From the NCBI GenBank assembly GCA_023678885.1, contig CM042975.1, positions 30,297,405-30,361,404 of the forward strand: 64,000 bases of DNA, written 5' to 3'. Shown in pieces: positions 22,621 to 36,380 of this stretch (the stretch's first letter is position 1; every line of letters starts with the position of its first letter). Below the pieces are notes generated by a model, which was not told the origin of the DNA, did not search any database, and saw nothing but the letters and a program-made list of their open reading frames with translations. Position numbers and translations under genes: made by a program. The stretch is from Pogostemon cablin (taxonomy: Eukaryota; Streptophyta; Magnoliopsida; Lamiales; Lamiaceae).

Positions 22621-23496
22621 ATGAACATCGAAATCTATTGTCATTGAGTTGCACAAAGGTGAGAAACTCAATAGTGACAATTATGACACAGACGTCATAA
22701 AATTTGGTACATACTGTATGAACAAGATGCATTGGATGCTATAAACCAAGTGATGGCTTATCCAGGCGTGGGTATTGGAAACCAAAGGAAGTGTGACCAA
22801 GGAGCATACCAGGCATGGAAAGGGAAAATTCCATTTTCACGAGGTATTCTTGTAAGCTCAGTAATCGATGCGATGATTCATGAATCCAACTACACATGAT
22901 ATCTGGTTGTATCTACGTGAGAAGTATGGAGGTACATCGATTACAAGGCTTATGCAGTTGACTATTAAGTTCGACACTTATAAAAGGAAACCTGATCATA
23001 ACATTAGACAACATCTCAGGGAGATGTCTAATATGATAATCGAACTTAAGACTACCGGTCATATGCTCTCTAAGGATCAGTAAGTCCAAGCCTTAATACG
23101 CTCTTTACCTGATCATAAGGAACATCTTAAAGTCAACTTGACACATAATGAAAGTATTAAAACTTTCAATGATGTTACTAGTCATGTTGAGCTGGAAGAT
23201 GAGAAGCTCTGAGCCTCAAAGCCTTATTCTGGGGCCTTCTATGCCAGTTCTACTTCTAAAGGAGCTTCATGCTTCAAAAGGAAAAGGAATTGGAAGAAGA
23301 GAAAGAAGGACAGACGATCTGATGGTGATGGTGGTAAGCCTGACGATAATCCAACTACAAAATTGATGAACAGAAAAAGGAAAACAAGTGTGATAAAAAG
23401 AATAAGAAAGATAAAAGCATGATGCCATTTTACAATTAAAGTAAGTTTGGTCATTATGCTCGTGAATGCCCTGATCCCGGGAGGGAAAAGGTGGAT
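22621..23496 (+). pseudogene. gag: E4 copia gag remnant
   Basis: ATG 22621, UBN2-like open piece 22880-23083, basic stretch, broken zinc knuckle near 23440-23488. The visible lesions are the same as in E3. Confidence 0.85.
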
Positions 23497-23562
23497 TCAT
23501 CTTATTCTATTTTGTGTGAAATTAATGTCTCAAGTACTGTCTTTCTGTCTGATTCTTATCCT

Positions 23563-26315
23563 TTGAGGATTATAGACTCGGGAGCAACGGACCATGTGAC
23601 GAGAGACAGAGGAGCTTTTGTAGATTTTCGCCATGTTCCGAAGGGGACTAGGTAGAAATATGTAGGAAACAATGCATGAGTCGAAGTCAAAGGACTTTGG
23701 ACTTGCAAATTGGTCCTTAACGATGGTCTGAACTTTATCCTACATGATGTTCTATATGCTCCGGAGATCACGCAAAATTTGATTTCTGTTTCAGTTATAC
23801 GTAATTGGGTTATGATGTACTGTTCACTAAAACTGTGGTAATTAGCATTAATGATACTTGTCGTGCATCTGGACATATAACTGATGGCTTTAAAGTTTTT
23901 TATATTGTAAAGAATGATGTTTAGTAGTTATGATGATCATTCATATTCGCTAAACACTTGTTCTTCTAGCAATGCAAATGTGAATGATGTTTGGCATGCT
24001 AGATTAAGTCATGTTGAGCAAGATGGATGATAGACTTGTGAAAGGATTGTTGAATATTTCTTCTAAGGTCGAATTATCCAAATGCGAACATTATCTTGCT
24101 GGCAAAATGACTAGAAAATCTTTTGGTAAAGCCATTGTGTCTTAATCTCCATTAGTAGTAATCCATTCTGATATATGTGGTTCTATAAATGTGAGAGCAC
24201 GACATGGAGCTCACTATTTCATTACGTTCATTGATGATTATTCAGTCTATACGATATCTCACGTGTCTGAAGCATTGGATTGTTTTAGACGATACTTGAG
24301 TGAAGTAGAAGACATGAATATCTATCTGAACAATTCAAGGAATTTTGTAATGAAAGGATATAATCCGACAATCAACTTTTCCTTATACACCTCAACAAAA
24401 TGGTGTTGCTAGAAAAGGAATAGGACTTTGTTGGAGATGGTAAGATCCATGATGGCACAAGCTATTATAACGAGATGCGTTATTTACGGGAGCTTATGTG
24501 CTTATCGCGTGCCTTCTAAGTCAGTTGCTTCGACTCCATATGAACTTTGGACGGGTAGAAAACCTGACTTGAGTAACCTTAGAGCTTGGGGATCAGCAGC
24601 TTTGTACATGATTCATCGAGTCAGTATGAAAAGTTGGGTCCTAAAGGCAAACATTCTAAGGGTTACGTGTTCATAGGAGATGAAAATGAGAGCTTAACTG
24701 AGACAGAATCGCGTAATGCTTATTTTCTGGAAACTGAATTTCCTAGTAGAAAGGGCATCAGGGATGCCGGACCTGTTTTCGAGATGGTAGGAAATCAATA
24801 CCTACAAGATCCAAGTGGGAGTAATAAGCTGATGATGTGGATCTTGATAGTTGATGGTGTCTTGATAGATATTTGCCGATTGAGAATCAGGTGATTCTCA
24901 ATGAGGGCATTTTGACTACAGAAGACCATCATAAGTTATCTCATCTCGAAAAGTTCTAGGAAACATGTGCACAAAAGGCATTATGACATCGAAGGACAAA
25001 CCTTCTTAGTTTCACCAGAAAATGGAGATGATTCTCCTGTTGACGAGGAAGAGCCTATGAACGTTACAGAAGCTCTAACTTGTCCGGCAAAGGAGAAATG
25101 GATGAAAGAGGAGATGAAGTCTATGAAGTCAAATCAAGTCTGGGGACTTGTAGATCTTTCAAAGGGACGAAAGAAAATTGAGAATAAATGGATTTTCAAA
25201 ATCTAAAGAAATGCTGATGACTCAATAGAGAGGTAGAAAGTTCGCTTGGTGATAAAAGGTTATACACTACAAGGGTATAGACTACGTAGAAACCACTTTC
25301 ACCTGTAGTGAATTTGGCCTTGATTTGTCTACTGTTGGCTATAGTGGCTAGTATGGATTTAGAATTACAGCAAATGGATGTTAAGACCGTATTTCTCAGT
25401 AGAGAATTAGAAGAAGTAATCTACATGCAACAGCCTGTAGGATTTATTCTTCAAGGTCAAGAGGATAAAGTTTTTAAATAGAAGAAGTTGTTCTATAGAC
25501 TCAAACTATCCTTTAGACAGTGGTATTTGAGATTTCACACAATGATCATCTCATATAACTTTGTTATGATAAATGAAGACCACTGTGTTTACTTTAAACG
25601 GTTCAATAATTGTTTTGTGATTCTATCCTTGTATGTAGATGACATACTTCTAGCTGGAAATAGCAAAAAGAGTATCTTGAAACCATAAAAGGATGGTTGT
25701 CTTCAAATTTTGAAATGAAAGATATGGGTGAAGTAGAGTACATACTTTGGTGTGTGGATCCATAAGGATTGTTCAAAGAAATTATTGGGTTTGTCTCAAG
25801 AGACTTACATTAAGAAATTTTTAGAACGGTTCAAGATGGACACCTGCAAACCTATAGATACTCCCATTGCGGAAGGTGAATCATTGAGTCAACAAATGTG
25901 TCCCAAGACTCAAGATGAAAAGAATAAAATGGCCAGAGTACCATATGCCAATGTGATTGACTGCAGATTATTCTTTCTGTTATCACTGAATGGGTATACA
26001 GATGTTGACTGGAGTGGTGATTTAGATAAACGTAAATCAACTCTCGGTTATGTCTTCTTGCTCTATGATGGAGCAATCTCATGGTGTAACAAGAAACAGA
26101 CTTCATCTGCAGTTCAAGAGACTATTTGGTTGAGAAGATTCATGAAATATTTGGAGGTCTCAAACACTCCAGTGGGAGCTGTTTTAATTAATTGTAATAA
26201 TCAGGTGGTTATTGCTTACACAAAAGATCCCAAATATCATGAAGAGACCAAACACATTGACATGAAGTTCAATTTTGTTAGAGATATTGTAGATAAGAAG
26301 AAAAGTGATTCTTAA
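23563..26315 (+). pseudogene. pol: E4 copia pol remnant
   Basis: Protease DSGAT at 23575-23589, integrase pieces 24191-24412 and 24428-24676, RT pieces 24967-25206 and 25488-25688 (YVDD 25632-25643), RT/RNase H 25752-26315. It has the same internal deletions and stops as E3. Confidence 0.9.
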
Positions 26316-27327
26316 TTACATTTCTACTCGTTTGAGTCTATGAAGGATTTAAAACGATGTATTGAATATGTACATGTATGTTAATGGAATAGTTAATGGC
26401 TTAACTATACATATATGTTTTATAAATTATATGTGATGGTTCACATATAATAGTATGTCGGCAAGTAATGATTGGCTCTCTCATACGAGCAATCGCCTCT
26501 GGCTCAGTGGGAGCGCAGAGATGAGATTACGATAATTAATGTAATCGGGATAGATTTCGCCACGAATCTAATCCAACTTGTTGTAAAGCTAAATCGATGG
26601 AAATCCTATACCTTGGAGGGAGGATATCCGAGTTAAAGTGTATGGGACACACTTGAACTCTGATTTACACGATGTCTAAATTAGATGAAATAAGACATAC
26701 GCTTTCTTGGAAGGAAGTTAAAGACATTGTGACATGTGTTTTAGGAAAACGACATGTGCTAAGTTGACCCTAACAGGATTGAGAAAATTATCTCTATTTT
26801 CTCAAAAGTATGAGTCCTTATCTATTGGTTACCCTTATGACTTTCTACTATGTTCTAAGTCTTCACTTTGGTGTTGCTACTTTAGCATGCTACCAAAAGA
26901 GCTATGGTTAATAACGGCGATGCGGTACATGTCTAGGAAAGCAGCTATAGTGGGAGACTGTAGATACTTAGTGAGATGGGAAGAACGTCTTAATTTAACA
27001 TATACTATTGTGATTCATTGACTAGTCAATCAAGCAGTGTCTTGATTATGAATACATAGTAATTTTGCAAAAGGGTTGAATATGCTCTGACAAATTCAGG
27101 GATTGAAAAGAGATATGTCAATTTATGTTAAATGTTCAAGAGTTCTGGGGTATAGCGAGCTTGTTGAGTTTCATTGATAAACTGGTTGAGTTGCTATATA
27201 TCTCTAACAAGTGTATAGCGATTAAAACTCATATCTCGTGGGTCACACGATGTATTAATCTGTACGAGAATATGATTTATGAAGAAATTGGGTCAGGCGA
27301 CTTTTGACTTCATATGTGAGTGGGAGA
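26316..27327 (+). other. E4 3' noncoding region
   Basis: No recognised gene; includes the 95-codon frame 26734-27021 and the terminal polypurine tract. Confidence 0.7.
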
Positions 27328-27839
27328 TGTAAATAATATATATTATTATTTATTAAATTCCACATAAGAAGTGGATAAGGGAGACAGAAGGAGTTATGAA
27401 ACCGTTACTCAACTCCTGTCTCCTTGGGATTTAATATACTGCGCGTCATGCAGTTGATGAAGGAGTGAGATACGCATTGCAGAGTGCAGAGGCTAAAACG
27501 TTTGTGTTCACGCTGAAGCGCATATACGTTTGCGTTACAGAACGCAGAACACAAGGCAGAAGCAGAACGCGTACAGAACGCGCAAGCATTTCTCTCTCTC
27601 GTATTCTCTCCCGAAATCACACACAAAATATCCAGTCATCATATTCCACAGTTAAAACACATTCGTGGAAATATATTCTCTCAACCCCGTGTTGGAGGAT
27701 TGATCCAGAGATCACGGTTTAACAACGTGAGTATCAACCGGGTTCTTAAGATTCTTCCGCTGCAACATACACGGTGAGAGGTAAGTGAGATTACTCTCTT
27801 TGTATGTTTATTCGTTTATTGAACGTAAGATTTCCAACA
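27328..27839 (+). repeat. Copia LTR shared by E4 and E5, 512 bp
   Basis: TGTAAATAAT to TTTCCAACA, same length as the LTR at 19995. Splice donor GT at 27781-27782. Confidence 0.93.
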
Positions 27840-27840
27840 T

Positions 27841-27853
27841 TGGTATCAGAGCC
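27841..27853 (+). promoter_or_regulatory. E5 primer-binding site (initiator tRNA-Met)
   Basis: TGGTATCAGAGCC one base after the LTR. Confidence 0.92.
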
Positions 27854-28320
27854 AATGGTTGGTACTCCGTGTTTATGTTTTCTCTCTGGAATGTTTTAAG
27901 TTTTTCTGCCTTAAGTTTCAATACTATTACATGACATGATTTGGTATTTGGTGTCATATGATAAATGTATTATGTGACATTGATTGTGTCATAAATATGT
28001 TCTTAAGGCAGACTGCCTTGTTTCCAGTGGATATATGAATGTATGATGTGTAATTCACCATGAATGCTTTAAGATGTGAATTTTCGTCATTTTTCTGTAC
28101 AAGCAAAAGCATGTTTTGATTATACCACTGGATAGGGCTCGTCGAGTGGAGTCCGTCAGTATTTTTTGTGCAATTTTTGGCCTTCTAAAACTCAAGATAT
28201 GATTTTTTGAAGTTTTTTTTCGAAATTGGGGCTAAACTGCAAAAGTTCAGAAACTTCAGGGGTTGATTTTTGAAAATTCGATAAAGTTCAGGGACTTGAT
28301 CGTAATTTCGAAAAACCTGA

Positions 28321-28648
28321 AGCCGGACCGGGTCAATCAGACGGATCCGGGTCAGACCCAGCAGAACCGGGTCGGTCCAGTGGGTCAACCCGTAGCCGGA
28401 ATCACCGGAGAACACGGCCGCAAGCGGAGGCGCGTGACACCCACGTGCCGTTTCCGGCGAGGTGCGTGTGTTGCACGCGCCGGCAGCGCGTGTGTTTCAC
28501 GCGCCAGAACTCAGACTGCGCACAGCCGCGCGTGGTGGCGCGTGCGGGCGCGTGGCATCCAGTGACGGCGGCTACCGGCGCGTGGGAGCGCGTGCTGGCG
28601 CGTGGATGTGTTCTGTCGGCGCGTTGGGGCGCGTGCGGGCGCGTGCAA
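28321..28648 (+). repeat. E5 GC-rich leader block
   Basis: Same GGGTC and GCGCGTG iterations as the other copies, with one extra T after the block. Confidence 0.75.
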
Positions 28649-29064
28649 TCTTTTTTCCAGCCACTGTTTGATGTTTCCGACGTGTTTTCGATGCGTTGAG
28701 TCCGATGGTGATGTTTTCGAGAATGTTTGACGTCGTCTTTAGTGTGTATGTGTGTTTTTGCTTCATTTAATGACATATTTATTGAATACGAACCTACGGG
28801 GTGGCTATTTGGTTGAAATTTTTGAAGAATATGCACCTTTATATGTCATTTAATACTATATTCATGGTGTTTTGGTGATGTTTGAATTGTTCAAACTCCT
28901 GTAGCCTATGAAAGTGGGAGCCAAGTTGGACTGATTCACTTGTGAATATACCTATTGCATCTTGGAAAGTTGTTTCCATATGCATTAAATGGAGAGGAAA
29001 TTCATGTGATATAGTTTGACTAACACTGGTATGTTTGTTTTTGGTTGCTCGTTTTCTCAGAGGC

Positions 29065-29613
29065 ATGTCAGGACCGGGAACAATTTCAGAGGAAGACATT
29101 AGCACTAAAAATGAAATCCTCCATGAATTCTTGAATTATAAAATGAAGCCTACACACAACATAAGGGACCACGCAATTGATTTGATTGAACTCTACAACC
29201 GATTATTGCCTTTGATTTATAGCAATGCAATTCCACGTGATAAGTATTTCGAAGTTTCCTGTCCTGAGACCTGGGCGAACACTTTGCCTCATTACCTACA
29301 AAAGGATTTTTGGGCTCAGTGGGAGACTTATGAAGTGAAGCCTAATGGTCGACAAATTATGGAAGATTTGGTTGATGTTTCTGTAGCAAGAGATAGGACA
29401 CAGGCACTAAGATCGGCCTGCTTAAGGATGGGAAGGATTCGACGTTCTGATTCTTTAAGACTAAGTGGTCGAGAGAAGCGTCGGATAAAGAATCCTCATA
29501 TAGATCCTTTGGGGCAAGCTATCTATAGTGTGGGGACTAAGAAATTTGATTATGAGCATCGATGGAAATCTAGTAATGATAAATTAGGGAGATTAATCCG
29601 TAGATTTCCTTAA
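29065..29613 (+). CDS. Leader ORF of E5, 182 aa, function unknown
   Basis: ATG 29065 to TAA, protein identical to E3 and E4. Predicted leader intron 27781-29060. Same features: gag-like N-terminal helices at best, basic C-terminal half, no diagnostic motif. Confidence 0.6.
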   Translation: MSGPGTISEEDISTKNEILHEFLNYKMKPTHNIRDHAIDLIELYNRLLPLIYSNAIPRDKYFEVSCPETWANTLPHYLQKDFWAQWETYEVKPNGRQIMEDLVDVSVARDRTQALRSACLRMGRIRRSDSLRLSGREKRRIKNPHIDPLGQAIYSVGTKKFDYEHRWKSSNDKLGRLIRRFP

Positions 29614-29955
29614 TTTATTTCCATTGTATTTCTAATTGGAAACTCAGGGAGTTCATTAGAATTTTTATGTTCATGACTTGTCAGACTTGGTGTTTTCGCT
29701 ATTGTGGATGATTGTTTAAAGTTAAATTTATGAGTGGCTGTTCAATGTTATTGTTAATTACTTGAACAATGTGTTTTATGTTTTGAAGCAAGAATCTAGT
29801 ATTGTGACACTTGATGAGATTGATGATTAGTAGTCTCCGAGCTATTTTTCGAGATCAAGTCTTGTGTTATTTATTGAGATGTCTGTGTTTGGCTTAACGT
29901 AAAACTTAATAAAACATAAATAACATACTGAATCACTATAATCTCTAACAAAGAA

Positions 29956-30831
29956 ATGAACATCGAAATCTATTGTCATTGAGTTGCACAAAGGTGAGAA
30001 ACTCAATAGTGACAATTATGACACAGACGTCATAAAATTTGGTACATACTGTATGAACAAGATGCATTGGATGCTATAAACCAAGTGATGGCTTATCCAG
30101 GCGTGGGTATTGGAAACCAAAGGAAGTGTGACCAAGGAGCATACCAGGCATGGAAAGGGAAAATTCCATTTTCACGAGGTATTCTTGTAAGCTCAGTAAT
30201 CGATGCGATGATTCATGAATCCAACTACACATGATATCTGGTTGTATCTACGTGAGAAGTATGGAGGTACATCGATTACAAGGCTTATGCAGTTGACTAT
30301 TAAGTTCGACACTTATAAAAGGAAACCTGATCATAACATTAGACAACATCTCAGGGAGATGTCTAATATGATAATCGAACTTAAGACTACCGGTCATATG
30401 CTCTCTAAGGATCAGTAAGTCCAAGCCTTAATACGCTCTTTACCTGATCATAAGGAACATCTTAAAGTCAACTTGACACATAATGAAAGTATTAAAACTT
30501 TCAATGATGTTACTAGTCATGTTGAGCTGGAAGATGAGAAGCTCTGAGCCTCAAAGCCTTATTCTGGGGCCTTCTATGCCAGTTCTACTTCTAAAGGAGC
30601 TTCATGCTTCAAAAGGAAAAGGAATTGGAAGAAGAGAAAGAAGGACAGACGATCTGATGGTGATGGTGGTAAGCCTGACGATAATCCAACTACAAAATTG
30701 ATGAACAGAAAAAGGAAAACAAGTGTGATAAAAAGAATAAGAAAGATAAAAGCATGATGCCATTTTACAATTAAAGTAAGTTTGGTCATTATGCTCGTGA
30801 ATGCCCTGATCCCGGGAGGGAAAAGGTGGAT
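29956..30831 (+). pseudogene. gag: E5 copia gag remnant
   Basis: ATG 29956, UBN2-like piece 30215-30418, degraded zinc knuckle near 30775-30823; same disruptions as E3 and E4. Confidence 0.85.
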
Positions 30832-30897
30832 TCATCTTATTCTATTTTGTGTGAAATTAATGTCTCAAGTACTGTCTTTCTGTCTGATTCTTATCCT

Positions 30898-33650
30898 TTG
30901 AGGATTATAGACTCGGGAGCAACGGACCATGTGACGAGAGACAGAGGAGCTTTTGTAGATTTTCGCCATGTTCCGAAGGGGACTAGGTAGAAATATGTAG
31001 GAAACAATGCATGAGTCGAAGTCAAAGGACTTTGGACTTGCAAATTGGTCCTTAACGATGGTCTGAACTTTATCCTACATGATGTTCTATATGCTCCGGA
31101 GATCACGCAAAATTTGATTTCTGTTTCAGTTATACGTAATTGGGTTATGATGTACTGTTCACTAAAACTGTGGTAATTAGCATTAATGATACTTGTCGTG
31201 CATCTGGACATATAACTGATGGCTTTAAAGTTTTTTATATTGTAAAGAATGATGTTTAGTAGTTATGATGATCATTCATATTCGCTAAACACTTGTTCTT
31301 CTAGCAATGCAAATGTGAATGATGTTTGGCATGCTAGATTAAGTCATGTTGAGCAAGATGGATGATAGACTTGTGAAAGGATTGTTGAATATTTCTTCTA
31401 AGGTCGAATTATCCAAATGCGAACATTATCTTGCTGGCAAAATGACTAGAAAATCTTTTGGTAAAGCCATTGTGTCTTAATCTCCATTAGTAGTAATCCA
31501 TTCTGATATATGTGGTTCTATAAATGTGAGAGCACGACATGGAGCTCACTATTTCATTACGTTCATTGATGATTATTCAGTCTATACGATATCTCACGTG
31601 TCTGAAGCATTGGATTGTTTTAGACGATACTTGAGTGAAGTAGAAGACATGAATATCTATCTGAACAATTCAAGGAATTTTGTAATGAAAGGATATAATC
31701 CGACAATCAACTTTTCCTTATACACCTCAACAAAATGGTGTTGCTAGAAAAGGAATAGGACTTTGTTGGAGATGGTAAGATCCATGATGGCACAAGCTAT
31801 TATAACGAGATGCGTTATTTACGGGAGCTTATGTGCTTATCGCGTGCCTTCTAAGTCAGTTGCTTCGACTCCATATGAACTTTGGACGGGTAGAAAACCT
31901 GACTTGAGTAACCTTAGAGCTTGGGGATCAGCAGCTTTGTACATGATTCATCGAGTCAGTATGAAAAGTTGGGTCCTAAAGGCAAACATTCTAAGGGTTA
32001 CGTGTTCATAGGAGATGAAAATGAGAGCTTAACTGAGACAGAATCGCGTAATGCTTATTTTCTGGAAACTGAATTTCCTAGTAGAAAGGGCATCAGGGAT
32101 GCCGGACCTGTTTTCGAGATGGTAGGAAATCAATACCTACAAGATCCAAGTGGGAGTAATAAGCTGATGATGTGGATCTTGATAGTTGATGGTGTCTTGA
32201 TAGATATTTGCCGATTGAGAATCAGGTGATTCTCAATGAGGGCATTTTGACTACAGAAGACCATCATAAGTTATCTCATCTCGAAAAGTTCTAGGAAACA
32301 TGTGCACAAAAGGCATTATGACATCGAAGGACAAACCTTCTTAGTTTCACCAGAAAATGGAGATGATTCTCCTGTTGACGAGGAAGAGCCTATGAACGTT
32401 ACAGAAGCTCTAACTTGTCCGGCAAAGGAGAAATGGATGAAAGAGGAGATGAAGTCTATGAAGTCAAATCAAGTCTGGGGACTTGTAGATCTTTCAAAGG
32501 GACGAAAGAAAATTGAGAATAAATGGATTTTCAAAATCTAAAGAAATGCTGATGACTCAATAGAGAGGTAGAAAGTTCGCTTGGTGATAAAAGGTTATAC
32601 ACTACAAGGGTATAGACTACGTAGAAACCACTTTCACCTGTAGTGAATTTGGCCTTGATTTGTCTACTGTTGGCTATAGTGGCTAGTATGGATTTAGAAT
32701 TACAGCAAATGGATGTTAAGACCGTATTTCTCAGTAGAGAATTAGAAGAAGTAATCTACATGCAACAGCCTGTAGGATTTATTCTTCAAGGTCAAGAGGA
32801 TAAAGTTTTTAAATAGAAGAAGTTGTTCTATAGACTCAAACTATCCTTTAGACAGTGGTATTTGAGATTTCACACAATGATCATCTCATATAACTTTGTT
32901 ATGATAAATGAAGACCACTGTGTTTACTTTAAACGGTTCAATAATTGTTTTGTGATTCTATCCTTGTATGTAGATGACATACTTCTAGCTGGAAATAGCA
33001 AAAAGAGTATCTTGAAACCATAAAAGGATGGTTGTCTTCAAATTTTGAAATGAAAGATATGGGTGAAGTAGAGTACATACTTTGGTGTGTGGATCCATAA
33101 GGATTGTTCAAAGAAATTATTGGGTTTGTCTCAAGAGACTTACATTAAGAAATTTTTAGAACGGTTCAAGATGGACACCTGCAAACCTATAGATACTCCC
33201 ATTGCGGAAGGTGAATCATTGAGTCAACAAATGTGTCCCAAGACTCAAGATGAAAAGAATAAAATGGCCAGAGTACCATATACCAATGTGATTGACTGCA
33301 GATTATTCTTTCTGTTATCACTGAATGGGTATACAGATGTTGACTGGAGTGGTGATTTAGATAAACGTAAATCAACTCTCGGTTATGTCTTCTTGCTCTA
33401 TGATGGAGCAATCTCATGGTGTAACAAGAAACAGACTTCATCTGCAGTTCAAGAGACTATTTGGTTGAGAAGATTCATGAAATATTTGGAGGTCTCAAAC
33501 ACTCCAGTGGGAGCTGTTTTAATTAATTGTAATAATCAGGTGGTTATTGCTTACACAAAAGATCCCAAATATCATGAAGAGACCAAACACATTGACATGA
33601 AGTTCAATTTTGTTAGAGATATTGTAGATAAGAAGAAAAGTGATTCTTAA
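30898..33650 (+). pseudogene. pol: E5 copia pol remnant
   Basis: Protease DSGAT at 30910-30924, integrase pieces 31526-31747 and 31763-32011, RT pieces 32302-32541 and 32823-33023 (YVDD 32967-32978), RT/RNase H 33087-33650. Shared lesions, plus one private Ala/Thr difference. Confidence 0.9.
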
Positions 33651-34662
33651 TTACATTTCTACTCGTTTGAGTCTATGAAGGATTTAAAACGATGTATTGA
33701 ATATGTACATGTATGTTAATGGAATAGTTAATGGCTTAACTATACATATATGTTTTATAAATTATATGTGATGGTTCACATATAATAGTATGTCGGCAAG
33801 TAATGATTGGCTCTCTCATACGAGCAATCGCCTCTGGCTCAGTGGGAGCGCAGAGATGAGATTACGATAATTAATGTAATCGGGATAGATTTCGCCACGA
33901 ATCTAATCCAACTTGTTGTAAAGCTAAATCGATGGAAATCCTATACCTTGGAGGGAGGATATCCGAGTTAAAGTGTATGGGACACACTTGAACTCTGATT
34001 TACACGATGTCTAAATTAGATGAAATAAGACATACGCTTTCTTGGAAGGAAGTTAAAGACATTGTGACATGTGTTTTAGGAAAACGACATGTGCTAAGTT
34101 GACCCTAACAGGATTGAGAAAATTATCTCTATTTTCTCAAAAGTATGAGTCCTTATCTATTGGTTACCCTTATGACTTTCTACTATGTTCTAAGTCTTCA
34201 CTTTGGTGTTGCTACTTTAGCATGCTACCAAAAGAGCTATGGTTAATAACGGCGATGCGGTACATGTCTAGGAAAGCAGCTATAGTGGGAGACTGTAGAT
34301 ACTTAGTGAGATGGGAAGAACGTCTTAATTTAACATATACTATTGTGATTCATTGACTAGTCAATCAAGCAGTGTCTTGATTATGAATACATAGTAATTT
34401 TGCAAAAGGGTTGAATATGCTCTGACAAATTCAGGGATTGAAAAGAGATATGTCAATTTATGTTAAATGTTCAAGAGTTCTGGGGTATAGCGAGCTTGTT
34501 GAGTTTCATTGATAAACTGGTTGAGTTGCTATATATCTCTAACAAGTGTATAGCGATTAAAACTCATATCTCGTGGGTCACACGATGTATTAATCTGTAC
34601 GAGAATATGATTTATGAAGAAATTGGGTCAGGCGACTTTTGACTTCATATGTGAGTGGGAGA
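33651..34662 (+). other. E5 3' noncoding region
   Basis: No recognised gene; 95-codon frame 34069-34356 and terminal polypurine tract. Confidence 0.7.
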
Positions 34663-35170
34663 TGTAAATAATATATATTATTATTTATTAAATTCCACAT
34701 AAGAAGTGGATAAGGGAGACAGAAGGAGTTATGAAACCGTTACTCAACTCCTGTCTCCTTGGGATTTAATATACTGCGCGTCATGCAGTTGATGAAGGAG
34801 TGAGATACGCATTGCAGAGTGCAGAGGCTAAAACGTTTGTGTTCACGCTGAAGCGCATATACGTTTGCATTACAGAACGCAGAACACAAGGCAGAAGCAG
34901 AACGCGTACAGAACGCGCAAGCATTTCTCTCTCTCGTATTCTCTCCCGAAATCACACACAAAATATCCAGTCATCATATTCCACAGTTAAAACACATTCG
35001 TGGAAATATATTCTCTCAACCCCGTGTTGGAGGATTGATCCAGAGATCACGGTTTAACAACGTGAGTATCAACCGGGTTCTTAAGATTCTTCCGCTGCAA
35101 CATACACGGTGAGAGGTAAGTGAGATTACTCTCTTTGTATGTTTATTCGTTTATTGAACGTAAGATTTCC
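34663..35170 (+). repeat. E5 3' LTR, truncated by 4 bp
   Basis: 508 bp from TGTAAATAAT to AAGATTTCC. The terminal AACA is missing and the sequence passes directly into the inverted LTR of another subtype. Confidence 0.9.
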
Positions 35171-35371
35171 GCGTTCTGTCGCACGCATGAACGTTTTAGC
35201 GTTCTGCGTTCTGTAACGCAGTGTTCTGTGACGCGTGTCTACCTGAGACAACTGCATGGCGCAGTGTATTAAATCCAAGGAGACAGGAGTTAGTCACGGA
35301 ATGATAACTCCCTCTCTCTCTTATCCACTTCCTATGTGGAAATAAATAATAATAAATAATTATTATTTACA
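35171..35371 (-). repeat. Truncated LTR of fragment A, 201 bp
   Basis: Reverse complement begins TGTAAATAATAATT. All 201 bp are identical to 52360-52560, the LTR end of copy B, but clearly diverged from the array LTR. That fits two LTRs of a single insertion. Confidence 0.9.
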
Positions 35372-36380
35372 TCTCCCACTCACATATGAAGTCCAAAAGT
35401 CGCCTGACTCATATTCTTCATGAATCATATTCTCGCACAGATTAATACATCGTGTGACCCACGAGATATGAGTTTTAATCGCCATACACTTGTTAGAGAT
35501 ATATAGCAACTCAACCAGTTTATCAATGAAACTCAACAAGCTCGCTATACCCCAGAACTCTTGAACATTTAACATATGTTGACATATCTCTTTTCAATCC
35601 CTGAATTTGTCAGAGCATATTCAACCTTTTTGCAAATTACTATGTATTCATAATCAAGACCCTGCTTGATTGACTAGTCAATGAATCACAATAGTATATG
35701 TTAAATTAAGACGATCTTCCCATCTCGCTAAATATCTACAGTCTCCCACTATAGCTGCTTTCCTAGACATGTACCGCATCGCCGTTATTAACCATAGCTC
35801 TTTTGGTAGCATGCTAAAGTAGCAACACCAAAGTGAAGACTTAGAATATAGTAGAAAGTCATAAGGGTAACCAATAGATAAGGACTCATACTTTTGAGAA
35901 AATAGGGATTATTTTCTCAATCCTGTTGGGGTCAACTTGGCACATGTCGTTTTCCTAAAACACATGTCACAATGTCTTTTAACTTCCTTCCAAGAAAGCG
36001 TATGTCGTATTTCATTTAATTTAGACATCGTGTAAATCAAAGTTTAAGTGTGTTCCATACACTTAACCCAGATATCCTCCCTCCAACGTATAGGATCTCC
36101 GTCGATTTAGCTTTATAACAAGTTGGATTAGATTCGTGGCGAAATCTATCCCGATTACATTAACTATCGTAATCTCATCTCTGCGCTCCCACTGAGCCAG
36201 AGGCGATTGCTCGTATGAGAGAGACAATCATAACTTGCCGACATACTATTATATGTGAACCATCACATATAATTTATAAAACATATATGTATAGTTAAGC
36301 CATTAACTATTTCATTAACATACATTAACATATTCAATATATCGTTTTAAATCCTTCGCAAACTCAAATGAGTAGAAATG
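35372..36380 (-). other. Fragment A 3' noncoding region
   Basis: Homologous to the 3' region of the array copies. The equivalent of the 95-codon frame (about 35685-35970) is broken here by a TAA, which argues against that frame being a maintained gene. Confidence 0.75.

Larger units (their letters stand above)
19995..27839 (+). mobile_element. Ty1-copia copy E4
   Basis: LTR 19995-20506, primer-binding site 20508-20520, GC-rich block 20985-21314, leader ORF 21730-22278, gag remnant, pol remnant, 3' noncoding region and LTR 27328-27839. Nearly identical to E5 and E6 and sharing their diagnostic bases. Confidence 0.93.
27328..35170 (+). mobile_element. Ty1-copia copy E5
   Basis: LTR 27328-27839, primer-binding site 27841-27853, GC-rich block, leader ORF 29065-29613, gag and pol remnants, 3' noncoding region and a 3' LTR that has lost its last four bases at the junction with the minus-strand element at 35171. 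Private variants include an Ala-to-Thr codon near 33282 and a G-to-A change near 34869 in the LTR. Confidence 0.93.

Noticed and set aside
1..35170. Centromeric satellite interpretation of the array
   Set aside because: Units are complete LTR-internal segments of a copia element with primer-binding sites and polypurine tracts, not a satellite monomer.
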